Positions 1 through 11,400 of a stretch of 64,000 nt of DNA are shown here, in pieces (position 1 is the first letter of the stretch; every line of letters begins with the position of its first letter). A model generated the notes under the pieces. It was not told where the DNA came from, made no database searches, and saw only the letters and a program-made list of their open reading frames with translations. The DNA comes from Hyalella azteca (taxonomy: Eukaryota; Arthropoda; Malacostraca; Amphipoda; Hyalellidae), in assembly GCF_000764305.2 (NCBI RefSeq), contig NW_025935138.1:62001-126000 (forward strand). The letters run 5' to 3'. A program made the translations under genes and the position numbers.

Positions 1-1138
1 ATGGTGAGAAGTCACTTTTTATGTTTATTTTGCATGCTATCACCTCACTTCTACAGTCAAGATATTGAAGATCTCACCGTGGAAAGCGCAGCCGATTCAC
101 CTGCGAATGGAACTACAGGGTGAGGGCGGAAAATAGTATTTATTCCAATATTAACTGATATTATTATTCTGTATTATTATTTAACTTGCTGAGGTAAGAA
201 TTCATTTCAAAATTATCCTGCACTGTCATCGGTCTCGAAGCATTATTCTTTCCTTTCTTAGCGGTTTCGTAAGCTAAATTTCATTGAATTCTGCTTAAAT
301 AATATTAAAATTTATTTCACACCGACATTATTCAATCGTGCTTTAGATATTTCTAACTGAAACAATTTCTGATAGAATGAATGATTGATGGGAAGATTTT
401 TTCGTATCTTATGTATATAAACAATTGAAGAAAATCCCTTCACATGGCATCAGTTCATATATAGTGTTTAAATTTAATACACACTCGGTATCAAAACGCC
501 AAATTATCATTCAATCAGAAAATTGACTCGCATTTGGAGATTTGTTAAAATAAATTTTTCGCTTCATCTTCGATGATTACAATGGATTAAAGGCAACAGT
601 TACATCATGAGATATTGATACAGACTTTGTCAAATTTAGTTGCAGTCTGAAAATGCAAACTCGAACCAAAAACAGAATGTTATAACTTCTCCCGCGAATA
701 ATAACATAATCACGATAAATTTAGAAGAATCAATAACATTTTCATGCCAATAATAAGTTATCAGCAACAAATCGTTCTAAACATTCCATCATCTTATTTT
801 AGCGCATTTTCTCATTTATGGAAAAAATGCACTATTGTGCTCGCCATGTCTGTCTGTCCGTCCGTCCGTCCGTCCGTCTGTCTGTCCGTCCGTCCGTCCG
901 TGACTTCACGTTTTCGTCGACGAGAAAATGCGCTCTCTGTCACTCACTGCAGTGAGTACTGAGTTATATTTTTTAATTTGACAGGCTGGACGACAACATC
1001 GACGGACCAGAAGGGCGTGATGATGGCTACGACCAGCCGACGCCGGCCACGCTGGCTCAGCAGCGTCGCCTTCACGACATCGAGCAGCGCCTCAGCAGCT
1101 ACGATGACGTCGATAGCAATAGCCGACCCAGCCCGTAG
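1..1138 (+). CDS. 3' end of an unrecognised acidic protein gene (last two exons)
   Basis: Two exons join in one frame. The first ends at 119 before a GTGAGG donor; the last runs from 985, after a TTTAATTTGACAG acceptor, to a TAG at 1136-1138. A split glycine codon (GG|G) links them. The last exon encodes a hydrophilic tail rich in Asp, Gln and Arg, including DGYDQPTPATLAQQRRLHDI and ending in DSNSRPSP. The first exon can be read two ways. It may be an internal exon starting at 57 after a CACTTCTACAG acceptor. It may also be a first exon, because the ATG at position 1 is in the same frame and opens a hydrophobic stretch that would be a short signal peptide. The window edge prevents a choice. 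I do not recognise the family. The last codons lie inside the first unit of the minisatellite that follows. Confidence 0.55.
801..974 (+). mobile_element. Microsatellite-bearing inverted-repeat element, copy 1
   Basis: The element starts AGCGCATTTTCTC and its 3' part carries the reverse complement GAGAAAATGCGCT (near 921-933). Between the arms lies a variable GTCTGTCCGTCC tract. It is followed by a perfect 16-base palindrome, ACTCACTGCAGTGAGT, and GTACTGAGTTATATTTTTT. The same design recurs at 17310 and 23928. Copy 1 ends about 10 bases before the acceptor at 984, so it supplies much of the polypyrimidine tract of that exon. Confidence 0.75.
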
Positions 1139-1505
1139 TTCCTTCGTTTGCTGCTCTTAACTGTTTAGATATTGTCGAGAAAAATCAAAAGGAATAGGAT
1201 GTTTTCATCGGTAGCCGACCCAGCCCATAATTCTTCGTTTGCGGCTCTTTAACTGTTGAGATATTGTCGATAAAAATAATAAAAAAATGATATACACATC
1301 AGCAGCCGATCCAGCCCATAGTTTTGCTGCTCTTCACTGTTGAGATATTGTCGAGAAAAATCAAAAGATATATGATTTACACATCAGCAGCCAACCAAGC
1401 CCATAGTTCCTACGTTTGCTGCTCTTAACTGTTGAGATATTGTCGAGAAAAATCAAAAGAAATATGATGTACACATCAGCAGCCGACCCAGCGCAAGGTT
1501 CCGGC
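1119..1505 (+). repeat. Minisatellite of about 88-92 bp units beginning inside the last codons
   Basis: About five degenerate units share AGCCGACCCAGCCCATAGTT, a TTCGTTTGCTGCTCTT segment, AACTGTTGAGATATTGTCGA and GAAAAATCAAAAG. The first unit contains the final codons and the TAG stop of the upstream gene. Later units are 3' UTR or intergenic. An AATAAA at 1278-1283, inside the second unit, could be a polyadenylation signal. Confidence 0.8.
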
Positions 1506-3545
1506 GATTGCTGTTTATAAATAATGGAGTAATACCTATACTATAGAAACACCTAAGGAACCCAGTGCGTAATTTGGTTGTTTGCTAATCATTAATGTTA
1601 AGATATTATAAAAATCGTGCCCAGATCGTTTAACATAGCAGAATAATTAGAACATAATTGAGATATTTGGTTGTTATCAAATATTAAAACTTACTATCAC
1701 ATTAGGCAAGGTGATGTTGACTGCAAAAGACGACGCATTGCACAGTCAATATCAAAGACAGTAATAGATGGAAAATCAGCGCTAAATTCAGTATTTAGCT
1801 TTTGCATTATAATATCGATGCGTAGGATCATTAGCATGTATTTGCAGTACAGTTTGCTGAGAGTATCTGCACCAGTTCTTCTATAGATTCGTACTCATTT
1901 ATGTGTATCCTGCGAACACTTATGTGAAGTAAATGTCGAACGCTGCAATGAACTGAATGTTATAGAGATTATATCTTTACTTCTCTAATGAGGCAGACAG
2001 CAACTGTCAACCGTGAACGTCAAGTGGCTCTTTGATGTTACTGAGTGAAAAAATAAATACATATTAATTCTTCATTAATTGTAGTAAGACTCATTTAATC
2101 AACCATTTACTAACTTGAAAATATTATTTCACCGCATTTAGAGGAATCTTTAGTGGACGATGCCCTTAGGACAAGCACTGTATTGACTGCAGACCCGCTT
2201 GGAGAGTCTCAACTGTGTTTAACTAAAATTATTGTTAGTATTACAAAATTAGCATTAGTAATTAGTTTGACGGGAAAGAATTAAACATTCTTCTGCTAGT
2301 AGGAATTATTTTGTAAGCTCTTTTATAGGATTCGTTATAGAATTTCAAAAATATCATACCTGTACTGTAGTGGAACTTTCATTCAAAACATTAGAAGATG
2401 CTCCTATTATAGGAACTGTTTTGCTTCTAGTTGGCATTCTATAATTTTACTGTATAAACTGTATCAATTGAATAGTGAGAGTACGACTCTTAAACTTTCA
2501 ATTACGACTTCAAATATGGGTTTCAATGATGAATTTCGGCTTGAACATAGTGCACTTTACTCCATGAGAATATTATTCAATTCAGAGCCACAATCCTCTG
2601 ATGGAGGCAGAAAGTCCAGGCCAGCAGTCCTAACCGTCCCGTATATACGCGGTGTCATTCGAACTATAAAATATGCTAGTAAAATTAAACTAATTTTCTG
2701 GAGATCGTTGTGATGACAAAAAGAAGAACACAAAACACAGATAATTAATTATGAGGGAAACAATCATGGAAAGCTGTGAAGTTTATAATCTATGGAGAAA
2801 ATTAAACAAAATTAACTGGTTTTGTTTATTATCAGAATGATTGCATTGATGTGGCTGCGTTCATAAGAGGTTAAAGTGCATCACGTGATCAACGTTCATT
2901 GTAATTTTAACTATGCATGAAAAAATTACTTCTCACTATATCTCAATAACAAACTTGGCGAATAAATGAAATCTAACTTCCAACAATCATAACCAACTAG
3001 AGACATAAAAGAAACTTAACATTTGAGTTAATCAAACTCAGCCAACTTAAAAATTATAATATTGCAAAAGCCTTGAAACCAAAATTTTTATTTTACCTAT
3101 ATTCCTTCATCTCTCTTTAAATCACAATAAAAAATCCTTAACTGAATCTTTTTTTAAGAAAACTAACTCAATCAGCAGACGATATTGTCATGCAATCAGG
3201 CGTAAAAACATTTATATCCTTTCTTATCTAAGCAACAATAATACGATAAAAGAAGGTAAAAACGCTGTATCCTACATGTCGTAAAAGTTGTTGATGCGAA
3301 AGCCGGTCAACGGAAGGTTATTCATGAAAAAACTTCAATATCTACGTGATAGCAATAGAAATAAAAATTTTCAACGTTTAATTCAATTCTTTGGTTGATT
3401 GTTAATTCAAGCTCACAAAAATTAACTTCATTTCCGGGATTAACGAGAAAATCGGAATAAAAAGTTTGCATTGTTTCTTTTAGCAATAACTTTTTAATTT
3501 CGTGCAATTAAAACAAATTAGTACTTTGAATTTGCAGTTTTGAGG
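1506..3545. other. Intergenic, AT-rich, no gene recognised
   Basis: Only short open frames occur, without domain or splice support. One acceptor-like site at 2140-2141 precedes a 47-codon open frame ending at 2284. It was considered as an alternative exon and not accepted. AATAAA-like strings near 2055 are possible polyadenylation sites. Confidence 0.5.
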
Positions 3546-3776
3546 CGGGTCTAGTAAACCAGGGGGCTGGTGATTCAGTCAAGTAGACTTGACCAAGTAG
3601 ACGACTTCAGTAGACCAAGTAGAAGACTTGGAGCTGGGGATGTGGGTCTAGTACACTTGGAGTTGTTAATGTGGGTCTATAGTAGACTTGGGGCTGGGGA
3701 TGTGGGTAAAAAAGACTTGGAGCTGGGATGTGGGTAAAGAAGACTTGGGGGCTGGTGATGTGGATCTAGTAGACCT
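3546..3776 (-). repeat. Minisatellite of about 30 bp units covering the stop codon of the cuticle gene
   Basis: On the minus strand the unit is close to CAAGTCTACTAGACCCACAT followed by CCCCAGCTC, in roughly seven degenerate copies. The first copy carries the last codons (Val-Tyr) and the TAG stop of the cuticle protein gene. The unit is about 30 bp, so frame is largely kept, and the reading frame stays open for 52 codons after the TAG until a TGA at 3607-3609. Confidence 0.8.
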
Positions 3777-3892
3777 GAGTGCGTTGATAAGGTAGAGGAG
3801 GTGCGACAGGCAGCAGGGCACCGACAGGTTGATAGCCACCAGCGTTGGACACAAAAGTGATTTCCACAGGTATTCCTTCAGGTGATGTGTAG
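3766..3892 (-). CDS. Cuticle protein exon 3 (second half of the RR-1 domain, stop)
   Basis: It starts after TCTCCCATGCAG read on the minus strand and begins with the C of a split serine codon. It encodes YTSPEGIPVEITFVSNAGGY followed by the QPVGALLP end of the domain, then a tail, to TAG at 3768-3766. Confidence 0.9.
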
Positions 3893-5020
3893 CTGCATGG
3901 GAGAAATGTTTTAAGTTTTAATTACAGTTTGTTCATGAACGTGAATTATTATATCCTTTACTAAAGTAGTGTTAGCGAACGATAATTAGGCCAAGCCAGG
4001 CATTTAATGTTATTTTTTAATGCCTCGTATTCTGTTAATGCATAAATCTAAATTAAAAATTGCTTCATTCCGTTCCTGGTGCGGCATTCTACGTTCACAT
4101 GCACGCACCATGCTTTATAGCTTGCAAGGCTCCAGAATTTTAATAACACGGCATGAACCTATCATGACAATTATGAGAAATCGCCTTGAACGATAATTTT
4201 CCCACACGTAATACGTACCTCCAGCCTCCGGATTGCTCCATGCCGTTGTTTTCTCGCCCCTGTTCCTGCCTGAAGATGCCATTGCTGGTCTCGTACATGA
4301 ACTGGTAGCTGCCGTCGTTGTTTATGTTGCGATCATCACGGACGATCGTCGCTTGAGCATCGTTCCTACCGCCTCCCAACTGAGGCATCGCCAGCGCCAT
4401 TGCTGACACGGTCAACTGTAATATTTGTTTAAAAATTTATTGTGTTATTCACTGGGAATATTTCAAGCATTTAGAATTGACTCGAACCTATAATATCTCG
4501 GTGCGATCCTATATAACCTGTGCTAGGAACAAGGTAAAAAATCTAATGGTGATAGGTAATGATATAAGTGAAGAAATCATAAACATACCCTGGAGTACTT
4601 TGGAAAAAATCAAACGTGCGCCTGGACAAAAATCGTAAGCTCTTATTTAAATTCAGATTTCATGAATGAACTTATATGAATTACTCGGGTATGGGCATTT
4701 GCATTACGTTTGTGATTGGATCTCGAAGAGATGAGAGACCTTATATCGCAGTACCAGTACAATTATAACGTGCAACCTCCAACAGCAAATTTATAATTTA
4801 AAAGTTCTAAAATATGTCACAAGAACGGAAAGAAAATAAATACAACCATATCCTAATATGAGAAGAAAATCCTAGGGTCCTTTTGTTTAAGTTTGCAATT
4901 TTTCTAAAGCGATTCATCACGACTATTTATTCCCTAACTTTTTATAACTTATATTTTGGCACATCGTATTAAATTTATCCATATTCTTACCAAACTAAAG
5001 ACGAAACCCAGGGAATTCAT
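3766..5020 (-). CDS. Cuticular protein, RR-1 chitin-binding (CPR family)
   Basis: Three exons on the minus strand, 5020-4991, 4415-4219 and 3892-3766, give a 117-residue secreted protein. Exon 1 is only ATG plus nine codons (MNSLGFVFSL) before a GTAAGA donor. It joins LTVSAMALA to make a signal peptide, probably cut after Ala19. Residues 43-104 match the Rebers-Riddiford RR-1 consensus: DGSYQFMYETSNGI, a spacer with EQGRE and NNG, then GGWSYTSPEGIPVEITFVSN and AGGYQPVGALLP. Members of this family bind chitin fibres in soft cuticle. Exon phases agree at both junctions (0, then 2 with the serine codon AG|C). A very short signal-peptide exon is usual for CPR genes. The C-terminus is a short proline-rich tail ending QVY. 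Confidence 0.92.
4219..4415 (-). CDS. Cuticle protein exon 2 (signal peptide end, first half of RR-1 domain)
   Basis: Minus-strand acceptor ATATTACAG, then LTVSAMALAMPQ. The exon ends GGCTGGAG before a GTACGTA donor. The first codon is TTG (Leu), so translation does not start here; the true ATG is in the 30-base exon at 5020-4991. Confidence 0.9.
4991..5020 (-). CDS. Cuticle protein exon 1 (30 bases, start codon)
   Basis: ATG followed by nine codons, then GTAAGAATAT. It is too short for ORF finders. It was found because the next exon needs a signal-peptide start in phase 0 and a TATA box lies about 100 bases upstream. Confidence 0.82.
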
Positions 5021-5114
5021 TTTACTTTTATTTAATAGAAATGTTGTATTCCACAGCTTGATATCTTCACTGAAGAGGTTCGGCTGTAACTACCGATGTC
5101 GCTCGCTCAGTCCG

Positions 5115-5122
5115 CTTTTATA
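5115..5122 (-). promoter_or_regulatory. TATA box of the cuticle protein gene
   Basis: The minus strand reads TATAAAAG, about 95 bases upstream of the start codon at 5020. This puts the transcription start near 5085-5095 and leaves a 5' UTR of about 70 bases. TATA-driven promoters are common in cuticle protein genes. Confidence 0.7.
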
Positions 5123-6188
5123 CTAAGAACCTTCACGCAGGGACTCTCAAGTCTAGAATGAGTTCAGTCCACCATGACGGGTTATCAGGATATTCAAAGC
5201 AGTTATATCACAGCGTCACGAGAACGTTTGTTTCCTATCACATTCTTGTGTGTGCGCGACGCTTTCTTGGAGTGAAAGAGTAGTTTGCGTCTTCCAGGCT
5301 GTCACGCAGTGTATATGTTAGTCAGATATGACACGCAATAATTGATTTAATTGACGTCAAGTAGTCTGGGTTGAGTCTGTTTAGGAGAAATTACTAAAAT
5401 GCTTACATTAGCTACATAGTAATTTCGAAAGTAAGAAACGCCATACCAGTACGTATGTAGACAGGTTGTTTTATCAATAACAATCAATTGTTTCTATACT
5501 GACTTGTGTAAATTGCGGGAAACAATGTAAGCTTGAATAATGTCGAAACAATCGAACACTACATATTTTTAAAAAGTTCTCGTAGTGACCCTAATTAACA
5601 TTTAATTATTTATTTCCTATGGTTTACAGATGATGTGCCGTCACAGTTGGTCATGCCAGTTTGTATAACTCGTTAAGAAATGTCCTGTTACTTTGATTGG
5701 AGTTTTTTTATCTCTAATTTTTGTTAACTGGGATAACGTCCTTTGTTTCACACATGATTGCTGCAGGTGGTGCGAGCAGACATCACACGTCCCGGAAGTT
5801 CTCATCGTCGTTGCGTGTGTTAAGGAAGAATTTCGTCAGTAACCAAGACCTGTTTTGCATGCGCTGTGATTATCGTCTCTGCGCCTCGTATCTCGTTACT
5901 CAAGCTGCCGTTGGTGCACTCCATCGCATATTGGAAAAAATGTTTCGCAAATCACTGGGTTTCGCAATTTCTCTCGTAATTTCATGGAATACAAGTTTTT
6001 TGCAATATAAATCAATTTCGTAATACAAACGAAAATTGGGAGTACATAATTCCTAAATTTTAAAATCCAAATTGATGTTTTTTTTTTTAAATTGATAATC
6101 CAAATTGATGTTCCGACTATGGTTTTCGAACTACTGTAATTCAACGCCTACGAAAAAATTGAGTCTCCCTTTACTATTGAAAAACTTC

Positions 6189-6360
6189 ATTGAGAATTAG
6201 AACCTTTTCGGAGAACTTAAACCTTTTCTGTGAATTTGAACCTTTTTTGAGAATTCAAACCATTTCTGACAATTTAAATCTTTTTTTGAGAATTCAAACC
6301 ATTTCTGATAATGTAAGCCTTTTTTGAGAATACAAACCTTTTCTGAGAAATTAAACCTCC
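6189..6360. repeat. Short tandem repeat, about 25-35 bp units
   Basis: Degenerate units of the type TTTTTTGAGAATTCAAACC and ATTTCTGACAATTTAAATC are repeated about six times. Confidence 0.7.
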
Positions 6361-7090
6361 GAAAACCTTGACTTTTGCAGGCTTTCACGAGCACACCTCA
6401 CATGCTTAGGAAGAATATGCTGAGGCAACCTTAATTTTCTTTGCATTTGCAAGGTTTGATTGATCTTAGGCAGCTGCTGCAACACCTGCGGCCAGAGGCT
6501 CTTTTGATTCCTGGTGATTCATCGGCAGGTGACCATCCACGGCCTACAAACAAATTTTCCTCCTCCTCCAATTTGTTCTCTCATTTCTGCTTTAGACGCA
6601 TGATGTAATACTTAATTGTTTAAGGTGAACTTAAATGAGTTCAATTATGCGCAAAGCTTACAGATAATTAGAACCCGTTTCAAAACAAAATGTGAGAGCT
6701 GTAAAAAATTTTTCTGATATTTTCTTCGTTAAAGCAAGACCCAATTATCTATTGGTTTCAACATTCAAAATTAAACTCGGTGGAAAATTAAGTTACAGCT
6801 AGAAACTTAATCCAATTGTGATACTTCAACAAATAAATTTTAGAGCAGCGAGCGACATGTTATTTCAATAATCTTAAATATTACAGAAAATTCAGAAAAA
6901 TTCACATCATGACATGAAAAAAATAATTAAAGGATCTTACAAATTGTTCTACCTCGTTTCTCACAATTATTTTTTTAAACTGGTGTGACTTTTTGAATTG
7001 GTGTGAATGTTTGAGCTCTCATCGGGTGCCACTCAAATTAAAAAGGAGTTCATTTATTCAGCTTTCAATGAGCAAAAGCTTCTAGTGCAG

Positions 7091-7342
7091 AAAGGCTGTA
7101 ATTAAAGAAACGACTGTCATGAAGTTAGATGCTTCATCATATTGAGCGATAAGTCAGAACTTCAGCTGTCTTATCCAGCTTTAAGGTTCATGTGAACAAT
7201 GTTAAGAAAAGCTGTAATTAAAGAAACAGCTGTCATGAAGTTAGATGCTTCTTCATATTAGGAGACAATTCAGAACTGTCAGCTGTCTACTCCAGCTTTA
7301 AGGTTCATTTGAACAATGTTAAGAAAGGCTGTAATTAGAGGA
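7091..7342. repeat. Tandem repeat, about 117 bp, two full copies and a third start
   Basis: Units begin GGCTGTAATTAAAGAAAC and contain GTCATGAAGTTAGATGCTTC and CCAGCTTTAAGGTTCAT. Starts are near 7091, 7208 and 7325. Confidence 0.85.
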
Positions 7343-8353
7343 AGGTCAGGCGTGAGGCCTTATCCTTTTGGTGAGAGGCTCGCGAGTCAAAATAACGTCA
7401 TTGCTGCTTCGGTGCCACTGCTGCAATGATGGTAATAAAATTGCTCCACGTTTTTATGTTGTTCACAAAACTATAACGGTTTCTAAATTCACTGGAAAGT
7501 ACTTGATTGAATATTACTTCTCAAACTCAAGTCAATGCTATTTTTTAATCGTGATTTTTGAAGGGATTTTATATTGCAGACACCTAGTCTCAAATTTTTG
7601 ATAAATTTATAAGAATCCCCTAAAAATTTCGATAGTAATTTGTTTCATATCAATTTGGGGTAAAAGGAATAAATTAAATAGCAAACCGAAAAATTAAAAG
7701 AATCGCGTTTCTTGAAGAAAACCTTGTATTTTTTTAACTTTCAACATATTGTTGAATCTTATACTAACTCATTCACGTTATACCGTGCACTTTCAATTCT
7801 GTGTTAATAATATGGTGTACAGATATTGTCTATGAATATTTGTAACTTAGAAAGAGTTGATTTTGCATGTACTATACCCATCATTATTGGCATTGAACTT
7901 TCAACGTTGATCGTTCGACGTTCAATGTTTTAAACTAATTTCGAAAGCCACAGAATGAAATGCTGAATTTTCTGGAGTGTATGTTTATTTTATTTTCTTA
8001 TGTGAAATTTTATATAAATTCAGTGGTTCAGAGCATCTTGGGGACTACAACATTAACTCAAAAATAGTATAAATTTTGAAATCTATTCGATGGTATTCCC
8101 TTTGAAAGTCCGATAAAATATCCTTGCATATAAGCCTATTACTTATCATTATTGATCGAGTTTTATAAGTTATCTAATGATATCTTCGAAAAATTACATT
8201 GCAATAACAGTTTTCTTTTCTCCTTACAAACATTTACGTGTCAATATATTAGACGTATCACATATAGTTAATATATTCAAAGGATGTAATTACTATTTGG
8301 CTAGAATTTTGGGAGGCTACTTTTCCATTAAATATTAATGGTTTGATTTTACA

Positions 8354-8447
8354 ATGATACAGGGAGCAGTGAGACGCCTTTTACTGGCCTTAGCTGCCCT
8401 GGCCAGCGTCGCCGCAGCCAATCCTGTGACGACCAAAGAGGCTGAAT
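8354..8447 (+). CDS. CUB protein exon 1 (signal peptide)
   Basis: The start codon at 8354 follows TTTTACA. The exon encodes a hydrophobic leader, then NPVTTKEAE, and ends GAAT before GTGAGC. The trailing T is completed by AC of exon 2 to give Tyr32. Confidence 0.85.
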
Positions 8448-11400
8448 GTGAGCACAAAATTCTACCTAACTGATCAATCACGGCCATGAAATTGACTGAA
8501 CATTCATTTATAGATATTAACTCGCCATTATCCAACTTTATTAATATACTTTTTTGAGGAACAAATTTCTGTATAGAAAAATTATATTAGAAGCTGTACT
8601 CGCTATAATTTTATAATTTCAGATCACAAATTCACCATGATTCGATCAAATATTGTAATTTGCAACCTAGAAGTTATTTACAGTATTTTTTTCTCCGTGT
8701 ATACAGACGCGGCGGCGCTAGAGAGCGCCTCGTGTTCGATCAAATATTGTAATTTGCTACCTTGAAGTTATTTACAGTATTTTTTTCCCCGTGTACAGAC
8801 GCGGCTGCGCTAGAGAGCGCCTCGTGTGGAGACAGCGCAGAAATCTTGATCGCTGTCGGCGACGTCGTGCAGTTCGACACGCGCCACCTGCTGGATGATG
8901 GTGGGGCTCTGCCGCGCAACTGCGTCGTTACTTGGAGGATTGCAGTGGAAGTATGTTCATAATTATCATTATTTTATGATGTAAGTCACGAGAATTGCAG
9001 TGATTGCAGTGCAAGTATGTTCATAATTATCATTACTCTATAATATAAGTCCAGAGGATTGCAGCGCAAGTATATATATATTCTCATTACTCTATGTCAT
9101 AAGTCCAGAGGATTGCAGTGGAAGTATGTTCATAATAATCATTAATCTATTGATCTTATGAACATACTATTAAGTATGTTCCTAATTATCATTACTCTAT
9201 GAATATTTGTTGATGAATATTGCAGTGCAAGTATGTTCATAATTATCATTACTCTATGATGTAAGTCCAGAGGATTGCAGTGCAAGTATGTTCATAATTA
9301 TCATTATTTTATGATGTAAGACCAGCCAGAGGATTGCAGTGCAAGTATGATCATAATTATCATTATTTTATGATGTAAGTCCAGAGAATTGCAGTGCAAG
9401 TATGTTAATAATTATCATTACTTTATGATGTAAGTCCAGAGAAGGATAACAGTGGAAGTATGTTCACAATTATCATTATTTTATGATGTAAGTCCAGAGG
9501 ATTGCAGTGGAAGTATGTTCACAATTATCATTATTTTATGATGTAAGTCCAGAGGATTGCAGTGCAAGTATGTCCAAAACTATCATTATTTTATGATGTA
9601 AGTCCAGAGGATTGCAGTGCAAGTATGTTCATAATTATCACTATTTTATGATGTAAGTCTAGAGGTTTGCAGTGCAAGTATGTTCATAATTATCATTATT
9701 TTATGATGTAAGTCTAGAGGTTTGCAGTGCAAGTATGTTCATAATTATCATTATTTTATGATGTAAGTCCAGAGGATTGCAGTGCAAGTATGTTCATAAT
9801 AGAAGTATCTCAATTTTTTTCAGCATAGTACACCAAATCAATGTAATAATATCACAATTTAATCATTAGAACTTTCTATTAATTACACCTATCGTAATAT
9901 TTTATTTATTATTGAATCTAAAATCAAATACTATTCGCAATGAATTATATGCAATCATCAAGTTTCAAAAGTAACGCCGTGTAAAGAAGAAGAGATAGTA
10001 AATGAAACGCCTGAGATAGTTACTCAGGCGTTACTATCCGCAATGAATCATATGCAATCATCGAGTTACAAAAGTAACGCCGTTGAATACGCCTGAGTTC
10101 AGGCGTATTCAAAAGTAACGCCGTAGTAACGCCTGAACTCAGGCGTTACTATTCGCAATGAATCTTTTGCAATCATCAAGCTACAAAAGTAACGTTTATC
10201 ATTACCCAGGCGTCAGGTCTAGAGAACTACGGGCTGGAAGTGTCAGGAGGGCTGGAGCTCAGTGACGCTGACAACGATGAGACGTGCGCCTCATCACAGC
10301 TCCTGATCACCGACCAGGACGACGCGGGTGACAACACGGCCATCACGCAAACGTCGGGTTATTTTGTATATTCAAGATAAATCATTATCTATAAATTTGA
10401 TGCAGAAGATAAATCTATGAATCTATGAATCTATGAATCTATGAATCTATGAATCTATGAATTTCTTTTTATATAAATGAATTGATGTCACTTATTTGCT
10501 TAAATCGCAGGTGAACTAAAAATTGAAAAGCAAAGAATAGTCCACAAAAATTCATATCTTTATAGCAAATGTTTCGGAGTCCAGCTCCATCGTCGCTTTT
10601 TATATATTTACGCATTCGATGCTCAATACCAATTTTCTGGCCTAACACCAATATATATTCATTGTTTTCGAAAAATTGTGTAGATGAAAATTTCTTAATA
10701 GCATGGTAAATCTTTATACTATATGTTTCGCTAATATTCCAGTAAATTGAGGGAAAAGATTTACAGGAGAACAAGACTGAAATATAATATATATAATACT
10801 GAAATATAATATATATATAATATATAATTTAAACTAAGTTAAGCCTCCTTGCCAACCTTCCTTTCAAAAGCTGCTCGGTAATCATTCACAATTTTCTGAA
10901 TTAAATTGAATTGTTTGTTTAGTTGAAACAAAAAATTAACAAAGAAATGTGCTGTAAATTTTAGGCAACTTCGTTTTAATTCATAACAGTCCGTGCTTCT
11001 TCCACTGTAATTACTTCACGTATATACTCATAAAAAAACGATTGAATGCAAGCCATGTCTGAATCCTTCTAGCCTCATCACTCACCGCAAAAACGTTAAA
11101 TATATCATAATTCTTGCATAAATACCTGCAGGTTTTGTGGCGTGAGAGCGGTGAAGCAAATAACGTTATATATATCATAATTCTTGCATAAATACCTGCA
11201 GGTTGTGTGGTGTGAGGGCGGTGAGGTATCTCACTTACCAAGACAGCGTCACAGTCGCGCTGAACGTCTCAGTGGGAGGGGCGGAGGGCCGAGGTTTCAT
11301 GCTGCGCTTCAGTCCAATATTCGCGTGCGGTGGTTTGCTGCGCGGGTCGCCCGGAGAAATGGTCGACATCGAAACTCCGCTATTTCCGGAACCATATCCT

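Larger units (their letters stand above)
5123..8353. other. Intergenic, AT-rich, two small tandem repeats and no gene recognised
   Basis: No open frame here has domain or splice support. A 100-codon frame at 5721-6023 starts with TTG and resembles no family. The repeats at 6189-6360 and 7091-7342 are listed separately. Confidence 0.5.

Noticed and set aside
2142..2284. Acceptor-like site followed by a 47-codon frame (ESLVDDALRTSTVL)
   Set aside because: The upstream gene already ends cleanly at 1138 and no donor with matching phase was found to join it.
5721..6023. 100-codon plus-strand frame
   Set aside because: It begins with TTG rather than ATG, has no recognisable domain, and its CTGCAG acceptor-like site has no partner donor.
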